Positions 7,048 to 14,392 of a stretch of 15,105 bases of DNA are shown piece by piece. Source of the DNA: Elusimicrobiota bacterium (lineage in GTDB: Bacteria > Elusimicrobiota > Elusimicrobia > Elusimicrobiales > Elusimicrobiaceae); contig JAEWSL010000023.1 of NCBI GenBank assembly GCA_023398295.1, positions 1 through 15,105 on the forward strand, given 5' to 3'. Made by a program: the position numbers and the translations under genes. Numbering within the stretch: the stretch's first letter is position 1; the number at the start of each line of letters is the position of its first letter. The notes under the pieces were generated by a model that ran no database searches, had not been told where the DNA came from, and worked only from the letters and a program-made list of their open reading frames with translations.

Positions 7048-8061
7048 TCATTTTTTTATTTGCCCGTTTTCGTAAAACTCTTCGGATATCAGCTGCCCCT
7101 CTTGATTATAGAGGGCTTTTCTTCCGTCAAGTTTTCCGTCTTTATATTTTTCTTCCAGATAAATTTTCCCGTCCGGGAAGAATCCGGTGCGGTTGCCGTT
7201 TAATTTGCCCTCAATATAATATTCCTCGTACATCGTTTTGCCGTTATCGTAAAAAAACAGGCGGCTTCCGTCGCGGATATTATTTTTATAAGTGCATCTG
7301 CTTTCCAGGATTCCGTTGAGGTGGAAAGTTTCTTTTACGCCTTCCAGCCTTTCGTTTTTGAAATTTTCTGTTGAAACCAATTTCCCGCCCAGCCCGTAAA
7401 CAAGCCTTTTGCCGTTAAGGCGGCCTTTGGCGTAATCGGTTTTCTCTTCGGTGAGGACGCCTTTTGCAAAACTGAAATAAACGCAGGTGCCCTCTTTATA
7501 GCCGTTGTCGTAATTTTCTATGGCGATAACGCGCCCGTAGTTATCGTAAGTTTTTACCTGCCCGTGGGGCTGGCCGTTTACAAAAACGGCATCTCTCTTT
7601 AAGCCGCCGTCGGGATAAAATTCCTTGGCTTCGCCGTTAAACATTTCGCCTTTTTCGCTTATCACTTTGCCGTATTCGTCCAAAGACTGGCGGCCCGTTT
7701 CTTTCCCGTCTGAAAAGAAGACTCTCTCGTCGTGCAGGCGCACAAAAGTATGGCCCGCTTTTTCCTGCGGGGGCGCGTTTCCCGAAGAGGGCGCGCTTAC
7801 AAGAATGCCGTTTGCGTATTCCTCTTCCAGCAGGGTAACGCCGTTTTGCGCATCTAAGATTTGCAGGACGCCGTGCAATTTGCCGTTCTTATAAGTTTTG
7901 CTGCAAAGTATTGAGGAATAATATTCGGTAACTTTCCCGTCGGGTATCTTACCTTTTTGGATAATTTTGCCGTCTTCGTATTTTTCCGTCGCTAAATGCG
8001 CGCAGGAATAAAACTTTTTCACGTCGCCGGCCGAGATTGAAATTATTTCTTCTTTTTTCAT
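7048..8061 (-). CDS. YwqK/MORN-like tandem-repeat protein
   Basis: A 337-residue soluble protein built almost entirely of about 22-residue repeats of the form (Y/F)xNGKLxGxxxxYxxxGxLxxEExY, at least nine in a row, the most regular in the C-terminal half (IEGKLNGNRTGFFPDGKIYL, YKDGKLDGRKALYNQEGQLI). This matches the YwqK/MORN_2 superfamily, sometimes labelled antitoxin; nothing nearby supports a toxin-antitoxin role. No signal peptide or membrane segment is evident from the chosen start. The frame can be opened from a TTG at 8131-8133, but that adds 24 unconserved-looking residues and runs through a likely promoter. The ATG at 8059-8061 begins MKKEEIIS and is preferred. It has no Shine-Dalgarno sequence (see the promoter entry). 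Molecular function is unknown. Confidence 0.8.
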   Translation of the reverse strand: MKKEEIISISAGDVKKFYSCAHLATEKYEDGKIIQKGKIPDGKVTEYYSSILCSKTYKNGKLHGVLQILDAQNGVTLLEEEYANGILVSAPSSGNAPPQEKAGHTFVRLHDERVFFSDGKETGRQSLDEYGKVISEKGEMFNGEAKEFYPDGGLKRDAVFVNGQPHGQVKTYDNYGRVIAIENYDNGYKEGTCVYFSFAKGVLTEEKTDYAKGRLNGKRLVYGLGGKLVSTENFKNERLEGVKETFHLNGILESRCTYKNNIRDGSRLFFYDNGKTMYEEYYIEGKLNGNRTGFFPDGKIYLEEKYKDGKLDGRKALYNQEGQLISEEFYENGQIKK

Positions 8062-8067
8062 AAATGC

Positions 8068-8076
8068 ATTGTAGCA
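8068..8076 (-). promoter_or_regulatory. Putative extended -10 promoter giving a leaderless mRNA for the repeat-protein gene
   Basis: On the - strand, TGCTACAAT is an extended -10 (TGn + TACAAT). The hexamer ends 7 bases before the A of the ATG at 8061, so transcription would begin at or next to the start codon. No ribosome site is present, which fits leaderless translation. No good -35 is seen. Confidence 0.5.
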
Positions 8077-8142
8077 TAAATAATAAAGCAATAGATAAAA
8101 TATTTTAGCCTCACGCGCGCCGCTTGCGGGCAAAAAAACAGG

Positions 8143-8171
8143 TTGACAAAACGCGTTTAATCATATAAATT
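8143..8171 (+). promoter_or_regulatory. Putative sigma-70-type promoter for the thioredoxin operon
   Basis: A perfect TTGACA lies at 8143-8148. Candidate -10 elements are TATAAA at 8164-8169 (15-base spacer) or TAAATT at 8166-8171 (17-base spacer), in an AT-rich stretch. The trxA ATG is about 33 bases further on, behind an AGGGGGAG ribosome site. Confidence 0.65.
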
Positions 8172-8203
8172 TATAAGTAGGATAAGTTCAGCAAGGGGGA
8201 GTT

Positions 8204-8524
8204 ATGCCGGAAATACATTTGACAGACAGCAGTTTTGAAAAGGAAGTTTTGAAAGAAAAAGGAGTAGTTCTCGTTGATTTTTGGGCGCCTTGGTGCGGGC
8301 CTTGCAGAATGCTGGGCCCCGTCATAGAGGAGCTTGCCGAGGAGTATGATGGCAAAGCAAAAATCTGCAAAATAAACACCGACGAAGCCACCGAGAAAAG
8401 CGTGGAATACAGGATATCCTCCATCCCCACAATAATTATTTTCAAAAACGGAGAACAGAAAGCGGTGCTTAACGGTCTTCAAAGCAAGGAAGAGCTGCAA
8501 AAGCAGATAGACGCGCTCCTTTAA
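8204..8524 (+). CDS. trxA: Thioredoxin
   Basis: A complete 106-residue cytoplasmic thioredoxin, a general dithiol reductant for ribonucleotide reductase, peroxidases and oxidised proteins. The active site is VDFWAPWCGPCRML, and the conserved cis-Pro is in SSIPTIIIFKNG. There is no signal peptide. The start is fixed by the AGGGGGAG ribosome site before the ATG. It is the first gene after a TTGACA-containing promoter and precedes a secreted thioredoxin-fold protein by 10 bases, so the two are probably co-transcribed. Thioredoxin reductase is not in the window. Confidence 0.97.
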   Translation: MPEIHLTDSSFEKEVLKEKGVVLVDFWAPWCGPCRMLGPVIEELAEEYDGKAKICKINTDEATEKSVEYRISSIPTIIIFKNGEQKAVLNGLQSKEELQKQIDALL

Positions 8525-8534
8525 GGAGATTGGT

Positions 8535-9008
8535 ATGAAAAAATATGTAAAACTTCTCCTGCCCGTTTTGTGTATGGGCATATTCGGCCTTGCCTTTGCC
8601 GAGCAGGAGCCGGCCGCCGCTGAAAATCCCTTTGACTATACCGCGATGGTATATCTCAACGGGAATAATTTCCAGGAAACTATTTCTAAAACAAAAGGCT
8701 ATTTCGTGGTGGACTTTTGGACAGACGGCTGCAAAATATGTAAAGAAATAGAAGAGCCTATGTTGGAACTCGCCGAGCAGGAAACCTACACAAACGCCAA
8801 CGGCGAGGAAATACCCCTTACAATAGGGGAGTTTAAGATATCCGACAAAGAAGGGCTGGTTAAATGGGGCGGCAAATACGATTTTACTTCTTTCCCCGCG
8901 TTGGTTATTTTCAAAAACGGTGTTCGCGTTCAAACCATAAAGGCCAATTACGGCTACAGAATGATGAAAACGCTTAAGGACTTCTTGAGCGGCTCAACCC
9001 AAAAATAG
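8535..9008 (+). CDS. Exported thioredoxin-fold protein with a CKIC site
   Basis: The 157-residue protein begins with a typical Sec signal peptide: MKKYVK, a hydrophobic core, and AFA before EQEP as the likely cleavage site. The mature part has a thioredoxin fold: VVDFWTDGCKICKEIEEPML holds the redox pair Cys-Lys-Ile-Cys, and SFPALVIFKNG supplies the cis-Pro loop. An insert between these (YTNANGEEIPLT) resembles the longer thioredoxins of the DsbD-C/thioredoxin_7 type. It probably works in the periplasm as a disulfide reductase or oxidase, but partner and direction cannot be told. An AAGGAG ribosome site follows the trxA stop directly, which supports a two-gene operon. Confidence 0.85.
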   Translation: MKKYVKLLLPVLCMGIFGLAFAEQEPAAAENPFDYTAMVYLNGNNFQETISKTKGYFVVDFWTDGCKICKEIEEPMLELAEQETYTNANGEEIPLTIGEFKISDKEGLVKWGGKYDFTSFPALVIFKNGVRVQTIKANYGYRMMKTLKDFLSGSTQK

Positions 9009-9088
9009 TAGAATAATAGCATACCCTGATATAAAGTTATAAAGCGGCAGTTTGCTCGTAAAGAAGTTTCTGATTTGTTTATAAAATA

Positions 9089-9113
9089 TTCCCCGCTGTT
9101 TTTGCGCGGGGAA
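9089..9113. other. Hairpin between the thioredoxin operon and polA
   Basis: TTCCCCGC (9089-9096) and GCGGGGAA (9106-9113) form an 8-bp stem with a 9-base loop. No clear T-run follows on the + strand, so it is at best a weak or Rho-assisted terminator of the thioredoxin operon. The rest of 9009-9193 is AT-rich and holds no gene; it must contain the polA promoter, but I see no convincing -35/-10 pair. Confidence 0.5.
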
Positions 9114-9193
9114 AATATCCTAAGAGGTTCCCCAAAAAATTGTTTTATTTCTCGCGCTTTGCGCGAAAAATAATCTGGCTTACACCCTTTAAT

Positions 9194-12022
9194 ATGTCAA
9201 CGGGAAAAGAAATATACATAATTGACGCCCACGGCTTCCTCCACAGGAATTACCACGCCCTGCCCAAGCTTGCCACCTCTAAAGGCGAGGAGGTCGGCGC
9301 TTTGTACGGTTTCCTTAATTGGATTTTAAGGTTTCTTAAAGCTAGAAAGCCCGCCTATGTTGCAGTTTGTTTTGACTCAAAGGGGCCTACTTTCAGGCAT
9401 GAAGCTTTCAAAGAGTATAAGGCAAACCGCCCCCCTACGGAAGAGGCTCTTGTATCCCAGCTTAAAATTGCGCGGGAGGTTGTAAGCGCTTTAGGCCTTA
9501 AAATGCTGGCTCTTGCAGGGGCCGAGGCCGATGACCTAATGGCCTGCGCGGCGCAGTGCGCCAAGGGCGCGGGCGCGCGCAGCGTAATAGTAAGCCTAGA
9601 TAAGGACATTTACCAAATCGTAAGCGACGATGTTTTGCTATGGGACGGCCAACCTAAAGACGAGCCTAAGGGCGCAAAAGCCTGCGTTGAGAAATTTGGC
9701 GTGCCCTGCACTCATATGACGGATTATCTTGCCCTTCTGGGGGACAGTTCCGATAATGTGCCAGGCGTAAGCGGCATAGGCGCAAAGACGGCAAAAGAGC
9801 TTGTAAATTCTTACGGGCATCTGGATCGGATTTTTGAAGAAGCAAACAAGCAAAACTCTTCGCTTAAACCGGCGCTCGCAAAGAAATTAAAAGAGGGGGA
9901 GCAAAGAGCAAAGCTTTCCTACGGCCTTGTTACTCTTAAAACCGATATTTTGGGCGAACTTAATTTTGAAGAATTCGGCGTGCGACCCCCTCAGATGGAA
10001 GTCGCGCGCGCCATGGCAAAACGCTTTGAGTTTAAGAATTTAGACATATTTTTAGACGCTTGCCAAAAAACCGCGCAGCACAATCAGCCTTTTTACGAAC
10101 AATCCGCGCAAACAGTTTTGCCGCAGCCTGCTTCTGATACGCAGCCGCCTGCGCCGGCGCCCGCGGCCGAAGGGGAGCTTAAGCGGCAGCAACAGGGAGA
10201 GTTGTTTGATTTTGAGGCTTTGGAAAGCAAAAAGCCTTCTCTTTCTGACAAAGGCGCGGGCGCGGCGCAAAACGCCGCGTTTTTAAGCGGCGCGCAAAAC
10301 GGGGGGGCAAAAGAGGGGCAAGCCGCACGGGCAGTCCATGACTCACAAGATGCAAAAGAGCGTCTTTTGCGACTGCTTAAAAACGCGCAAAGTGCGGGCG
10401 AAGCTTTTATTTTTTGCGAAGAGGGGCATTTAATTTTCGGTTTCAGCGCGCTTGACTTTGTCATTATGCCCTTAAGCGCTTTGGACGAAGTTATCCTAAG
10501 GCAAATTTACGCGCTTATATACGACGATGATATCTGCAAAATAGGCTACGACTTAAAATATACTCTTCGCGTTTTAGGATACGAGCCTTCGGGCAAAACC
10601 GTGCGCTGCGAAGATTTGGCTTTGGCCCGGTACTGTCTTGATCCTTCAAGCGACTTTACTTTAAGCGGGGCTTTGGCGCAGGTCCTAAACGTAATGATAA
10701 GCCCAGTAGTTTCTTTAAGTCAAAAGCTGGATATTTACGCGCGGCAAATATGGGCTTTGCGCCCGGCGCTGCAAAATTTGCTTAAGGAGCAAAACGCCGA
10801 AGAAGTCTATAAGACTTTAGAACTGCCTTTAATGAGCATTCTTCTTGAAATGGAAACTTTTGGCATTATGGTGGATTTCAACTGGCTTAAGGTTTTGGAT
10901 ATTTTATTTTCTAAAGAAATACAAGACGCCCAGACGCAGGTAAACAAAATCGCTGGGGAGCAGATAAATATAAATTCCCCCAAACAGCTTGGGGTTTTAC
11001 TGTACGATAAACTGAAGCTTCCCGTATACAAAAAAACCAAGACCGGCTATTCCACCGACGAAGAAGCTCTTGAAACTTTAACCAAACTTCACCCCGTGGC
11101 CGAGCAGATACTTAAATTCCGCGAGGCGGCCAAATTAAAAAGCACTTACGTTGACGTGCTCCTAAATTCCGCCGAGCCAAAAACGCGGCGCGTGCATACC
11201 AATTTTAACCAGACGGGCACGGTAACGGGGCGGCTTTCAAGCTTCAGCCCCAATTTACAGAATATTCCCGTTCGCACGGAAAAGGGGCGTCTTATAAGGC
11301 AGGCTTTTGTGGCGGGGGAGGGCAAAGTTTTGCTCTCGGCCGATTATTCCCAGATAGATTTAAGGGTTTTGGCCGACCGCTCCTGCGATGAAACGCTTAT
11401 CCACGCTTTCAAAAATACCGACGATATCCACACGCGCACCGCTTCCGAGGTTTTCAATGTCCCCGTGGAAGAAGTCAGCAAAGAAATGCGCACGCGCGCA
11501 AAGGCCATAAACTTTGGCATTGTCTACGGGCAGGGGCCTATGGCCCTGTCGGAAAGTTTGGATATAACGCCCAGCGAAGCCAAGGATTATATTGACGCTT
11601 ATTTTGCGCGTTACGATACGCTAAAAGAGTGGATAAATAAGACGGCGGTAAACGCGCGCAGGGCGGGGTTCGTAAAGACTATGCTCGGACACATAAGATA
11701 TTTGCCCGAGTTTGAGGCTTCAAGCCCGCGCCTTGCCAGTTTTGCCGCGCGCGCGGCGGTAAATACGGTGGTGCAGGGAGGCTCCTCGGATATCATTAAG
11801 AAGGCGATGATAGATATCTATCGGGCGGCGGATAAGCCGCAAGGTCTTAAAATGCTCCTGCAGGTTCACGACGAACTTATTTTTGAAGTCCCGCAGGAAA
11901 ATCTTAAAGCAGCCTCTCTTTGGGTTAAGGAAAAGATGGAGCAGGCCGTAAAATTAAAAGTTCCTCTTTTAGCGCAGGCAAAAGCGGGCAAAAATTGGAA
12001 CGAAATGGGCCCCGTTATTTAA
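9194..12022 (+). CDS. polA: DNA polymerase I (5' nuclease + polymerase; proofreading residues lost)
   Basis: Fills repair gaps and removes RNA primers. From the ATG at 9194 it has 942 residues. The 5'-nuclease domain (1 to about 285) shows YIIDAHGFLHRNYHALP, AGAEADDLMA and GDSSDNVPGVSGIGAKTA. A Pro/Ala/Gln-rich linker of about 100 residues follows. The 3'-5' exonuclease fold is degenerate: no DxE in FCEEGHLIFGFS, and GYDLKYTLRVL lacks the exo II Asp. The polymerase has motif A DYSQIDLR, where Asp722 replaces the usual Glu, motif B RAKAINFGIVYGQG with the finger Lys and Phe, and motif C QVHDELIFEV. The frame can extend upstream to a TTG at 9140, but MSTGKEIYIID fits the family start better; neither start has a clear ribosome site. 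coaE follows after 13 bases. Confidence 0.95.
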   Translation: MSTGKEIYIIDAHGFLHRNYHALPKLATSKGEEVGALYGFLNWILRFLKARKPAYVAVCFDSKGPTFRHEAFKEYKANRPPTEEALVSQLKIAREVVSALGLKMLALAGAEADDLMACAAQCAKGAGARSVIVSLDKDIYQIVSDDVLLWDGQPKDEPKGAKACVEKFGVPCTHMTDYLALLGDSSDNVPGVSGIGAKTAKELVNSYGHLDRIFEEANKQNSSLKPALAKKLKEGEQRAKLSYGLVTLKTDILGELNFEEFGVRPPQMEVARAMAKRFEFKNLDIFLDACQKTAQHNQPFYEQSAQTVLPQPASDTQPPAPAPAAEGELKRQQQGELFDFEALESKKPSLSDKGAGAAQNAAFLSGAQNGGAKEGQAARAVHDSQDAKERLLRLLKNAQSAGEAFIFCEEGHLIFGFSALDFVIMPLSALDEVILRQIYALIYDDDICKIGYDLKYTLRVLGYEPSGKTVRCEDLALARYCLDPSSDFTLSGALAQVLNVMISPVVSLSQKLDIYARQIWALRPALQNLLKEQNAEEVYKTLELPLMSILLEMETFGIMVDFNWLKVLDILFSKEIQDAQTQVNKIAGEQININSPKQLGVLLYDKLKLPVYKKTKTGYSTDEEALETLTKLHPVAEQILKFREAAKLKSTYVDVLLNSAEPKTRRVHTNFNQTGTVTGRLSSFSPNLQNIPVRTEKGRLIRQAFVAGEGKVLLSADYSQIDLRVLADRSCDETLIHAFKNTDDIHTRTASEVFNVPVEEVSKEMRTRAKAINFGIVYGQGPMALSESLDITPSEAKDYIDAYFARYDTLKEWINKTAVNARRAGFVKTMLGHIRYLPEFEASSPRLASFAARAAVNTVVQGGSSDIIKKAMIDIYRAADKPQGLKMLLQVHDELIFEVPQENLKAASLWVKEKMEQAVKLKVPLLAQAKAGKNWNEMGPVI

Positions 12023-12035
12023 TCCGCGCTTAATT

Positions 12036-12623
12036 ATGAAAATAGAAACAGACTTTATCACCGAAAATAAACTTGTCCTAGGCTTATCTGGAGGCATAGC
12101 AAGCGGCAAAAGCGCCGCTTTAGAAGTTTTTGCCTCGCTCGGCGCGCGCGCAATTTGCGCCGACGATATTTCAAGACGCTGCTTTGCTATGCTTAAAGAC
12201 AAAATGGAAGCTTATTTCGGTACAAGCGACAAGGCGCAAATCGCGCACGCCGTCTTTACCGACGCTCAAAAGCGCGCCTGGCTTGAAAATTTGCTCCACC
12301 CGCTTATTTTGCAGGCGGCCCGCGAGGAAGTAAAAACCTGCGCGGAGAAAATTGCGGTTGTTGAAATCCCCCTGCTTTTTGAGAAAGGCCTTGAAGACGC
12401 TTTTGACCTTACTCTTTGCGTTTACGCCGATTATAACATAAGGCTTAAACGCGCTTTGGCCAATTTTACGGAGCGGGATTTTATTTTGCGCGACAAAGCG
12501 CAAATGCCTCTTGAGCAAAAAGCGCAGAGGGCCGATATTGTTTTAATAAATAACTCAAACCGAAAAGAACTTGAGAGTAAGATAAAAAAGTTTTACGGCG
12601 TTTTATTAAAGCGCCCGCAGTAA
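12036..12623 (+). CDS. coaE: Dephospho-CoA kinase
   Basis: Phosphorylates the 3'-hydroxyl of dephospho-CoA, the last step of CoA synthesis. The 195-residue P-loop kinase has GLSGGIASGKSAA (Walker A), CADDISRR, WLENLLHPLI, VVEIPLLFE (substrate-binding lid region) and DIVLINNSN near the end. In the DAD motif the first Asp is Cys, but the catalytic second Asp is kept. The stretch between CADD and HAVF is shorter than in the E. coli enzyme. It lies 13 bases after polA and no promoter is seen between them, so it is probably co-transcribed. CoA is also the phosphopantetheine donor for the lipid locus, although the two loci are separate units. Confidence 0.94.
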   Translation: MKIETDFITENKLVLGLSGGIASGKSAALEVFASLGARAICADDISRRCFAMLKDKMEAYFGTSDKAQIAHAVFTDAQKRAWLENLLHPLILQAAREEVKTCAEKIAVVEIPLLFEKGLEDAFDLTLCVYADYNIRLKRALANFTERDFILRDKAQMPLEQKAQRADIVLINNSNRKELESKIKKFYGVLLKRPQ

Positions 12624-12668
12624 AATAAGTGGACTTGCAAAATATAAAAGTAAAAGATGAGGAATAAT

Positions 12669-14294
12669 ATGGACAACAAAGAAGTCAAAACGGTTTCAAA
12701 GGAAGCAAAGGAAACCGCAAAAGAAGCTAAAGAAATTAAAGAAGCTAAAGAAGCTAAAGAAGTAAAAGAAGTTAAAGAAGTTAAAGAAACTAAAGAGGGC
12801 AAAGAGCTCAAAGAAGTAAAAGAAGCTAAAGAGGGCAAAGAGCTAAAAGAAGTAAAAGAAGCTAAAGAAGTCAAAGAGCCTAAAGAAACAAAAGAAGCCG
12901 TTTCTAAGGAAAAGCCCTCCGCTGCGCAAAAGAGGAGCGTCGGCGGGAACGGTTTTTCAAACGGGAACAGTTTTTCAAACGGCAACGGCCACGCGCAGTA
13001 TGCAAATAACGCGCCGAAAGCAAACGGCGGCAAACCCATGGACGCGCGCGAACTGGCAAAACTCAGCGTTGCGGAACTTACCAAACTTGCCGTCAATTAT
13101 AACGTTGAAGATACCAGCGGCTTAAGAAAACAGCAGCTCATAGGCAAAATAATAGCCGTGCAGGCCAAGCAAAACGGCTCGGTCTACGGCGGCGGCGTTT
13201 TGGAAATTCTGCCGGACGGTTTTGGCTTCCTGCGCTCTGAAGAAAACAGCTACCTTGCCGGCGCGGAAGATATTTACGTTTCCCCGTCGCAGATAAAACG
13301 TTTCGGTTTAAGAAAGGGCGATAAAATTGAAGGTCTTATCCGCCCGCCTAAAGACAGCGAAAGGTTTTTTGCCATGCTTCAGGTGCAAAAAGTAAACGAC
13401 GTTGAGGCCGAAAAAATTTATAACCGCCCGCTTTTTGAAAACCTCACCCCGCTGCACCCCAACAAACGTTTTATTCTGGAAGTTGACAAAAATGATTTAA
13501 CGCAAAGGGTAATTGACCTGCTTATTCCCATAGGCAAAGGCCAGCGCGCTTTAATTGTGGCCGCGCCAAAAACGGGCAAGACGGTTATGCTAAAGAGCAT
13601 AGCAAACTCCCTTACCACAAATCATAAGGATATTGAGCTTCTTGTGCTGCTTATTGACGAGCGCCCGGAAGAAGTTACCGATATGAGCCGCAGCGTAAAA
13701 GGCGAAGTAATAGCCTCCACCTTTGACGAGCCGGCCGAACGTCACGTCCAGGTGGCCGATATGGTGCTTGAGAAAGCAAAACGCGGCGTTGAGCACGGCA
13801 AAGACGTCGTTATTTTGCTGGACTCAATTACGCGTCTTGCGCGCGCCTATAACACCGTTACGCCGGCAAGCGGCAGGGTGCTCACGGGCGGTCTTGAAGC
13901 CACCTCGCTGCAGAGGCCCAAAAGATTTTTCGGCGCGGCCAGAAATATTGAGGAAGGCGGTTCTCTTACCATAATTGCCACCGCTCTTGTGGAAACGGGC
14001 AGCCGTATGGACGAAATTATTTTTGAGGAGTTCAAAGGTACGGGTAACAGCGAAATCTGCCTTGACAGAAAACTTGCCGACAGAAGAATATTCCCCGCTA
14101 TTGACATCAACAAAAGCTCCACCCGCAAGGAAGACTTGCTTTTGAGCGAGGAAGAGCTTAACAGAGCCTGGATAATGCGCAAAATATTATCTCCGCTGAG
14201 CTCCGTTGACGCCATGACGCTGCTGCTTGAAAAACTTACCTCCACAAAGTCTAATAAGGACTTTTTGAAACAAATGGAAGTAAGCTCTTTCTAA
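12669..14294 (+). CDS. rho: Transcription termination factor Rho with a Lys/Glu-repeat N-terminal extension
   Basis: A hexameric RNA helicase that ends transcription. The chosen ATG at 12669 has GAGGA at 12659-12663 with 5-base spacing; the ATG at 12657 has only A-rich sequence before it. The 541-residue protein starts with a 67-residue Lys-Glu-x tract, then a Gly/Asn/Ser-rich stretch. Next is the Rho N-terminal helical domain (MDARELAKLSVAELTKLAV) and the RNA-binding CSD (YGGGVLEILPDGFGFLRS). The ATPase core has Walker A APKTGKT (near 13563-13583), Walker B DVVILLDSITRLARAYN, Q loop TPASGRVLTGG and the R-loop segment GTGNSEICLDRKLADRR. All core motifs look intact. It is separated from coaE by 45 bases and faces the helicase gene. 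Confidence 0.97.
   Translation: MDNKEVKTVSKEAKETAKEAKEIKEAKEAKEVKEVKEVKETKEGKELKEVKEAKEGKELKEVKEAKEVKEPKETKEAVSKEKPSAAQKRSVGGNGFSNGNSFSNGNGHAQYANNAPKANGGKPMDARELAKLSVAELTKLAVNYNVEDTSGLRKQQLIGKIIAVQAKQNGSVYGGGVLEILPDGFGFLRSEENSYLAGAEDIYVSPSQIKRFGLRKGDKIEGLIRPPKDSERFFAMLQVQKVNDVEAEKIYNRPLFENLTPLHPNKRFILEVDKNDLTQRVIDLLIPIGKGQRALIVAAPKTGKTVMLKSIANSLTTNHKDIELLVLLIDERPEEVTDMSRSVKGEVIASTFDEPAERHVQVADMVLEKAKRGVEHGKDVVILLDSITRLARAYNTVTPASGRVLTGGLEATSLQRPKRFFGAARNIEEGGSLTIIATALVETGSRMDEIIFEEFKGTGNSEICLDRKLADRRIFPAIDINKSSTRKEDLLLSEEELNRAWIMRKILSPLSSVDAMTLLLEKLTSTKSNKDFLKQMEVSSF
12699..12899 (+). repeat. Coding tandem repeat: 22 Lys-Glu-x tripeptides in Rho
   Basis: 67 codons read as 22 KEx units plus a single Ala. 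Most units are AAAGAAxxx 9-mers with x = Ala, Val, Leu, Gly, Thr, Ile or Pro. Inside, the 36-base block KEG-KEL-KEV-KEA at 12792-12827 is repeated at 12828-12863 with a single base change (CTC to CTA), which shows a recent duplication. Confidence 0.95.
12948..12983 (+). repeat. 18-bp direct repeat in the rho linker
   Basis: Two adjacent 18-base copies, 12948-12965 and 12966-12983, share AACnGTTTTTCAAACGG and differ at two positions. They encode NGFSNG and NSFSNG in the Gly/Asn-rich linker after the Lys-Glu tract. Confidence 0.85.
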
Positions 14295-14333
14295 AAAGCG
14301 GCGTAAGTTAGAGAAGTTCCTCATCTTATAAAA

Positions 14334-14373
14334 ACGGCCGAAAGTTTTTTTTCAAAAAAAAACTTTCGGCCGT
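14334..14373. terminator. 40-bp near-perfect palindrome between convergent rho and helicase genes, probable bidirectional terminator
   Basis: ACGGCCGAAAG followed by eight T (14334-14352) pairs with nine A followed by CTTTCGGCCGT (14354-14373). Up to 19 bp can pair around a minimal loop. Unlike a canonical terminator, the T-run lies inside the hairpin on both strands and no T-run follows the outer GC-rich stem. Its place between two converging genes makes termination the likeliest role. Confidence 0.7.
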
Positions 14374-14392
14374 AAATAAAAAGCAAAATTTT

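Noticed and set aside
7048..8061. Toxin-antitoxin module around the YwqK-like gene
   Set aside because: The family name suggests antitoxin, but the neighbours are ispE and a divergent thioredoxin operon, with no small toxin-like gene.
8062..8133. Upstream TTG start for the repeat-protein gene
   Set aside because: It would place the likely extended -10 inside the coding region and add a hydrophobic, unconserved-looking segment. The ATG at 8061 begins a normal hydrophilic N terminus.
9140..9193. Upstream TTG start for polA, adding 18 residues
   Set aside because: The extra residues (MFYFSRFARK onward) do not resemble a Pol I N terminus, and the purine-rich AAGAGG is too far from the TTG. The ATG at 9194 gives the usual distance to the first conserved Asp. 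The choice is still not certain, as the ATG lacks a ribosome site.
12699..12899. Possible CRISPR array or non-coding tandem repeat
   Set aside because: Units are 9 bases, in frame, contiguous and without spacers, and they lie inside the rho coding frame.
12593..13096. Open frame on the - strand rich in Ser, Leu and Phe opposite the rho repeat
   Set aside because: Mirror image of the AAAGAA repeat; the apparent repeat protein is only the reverse reading of the Lys-Glu tract.
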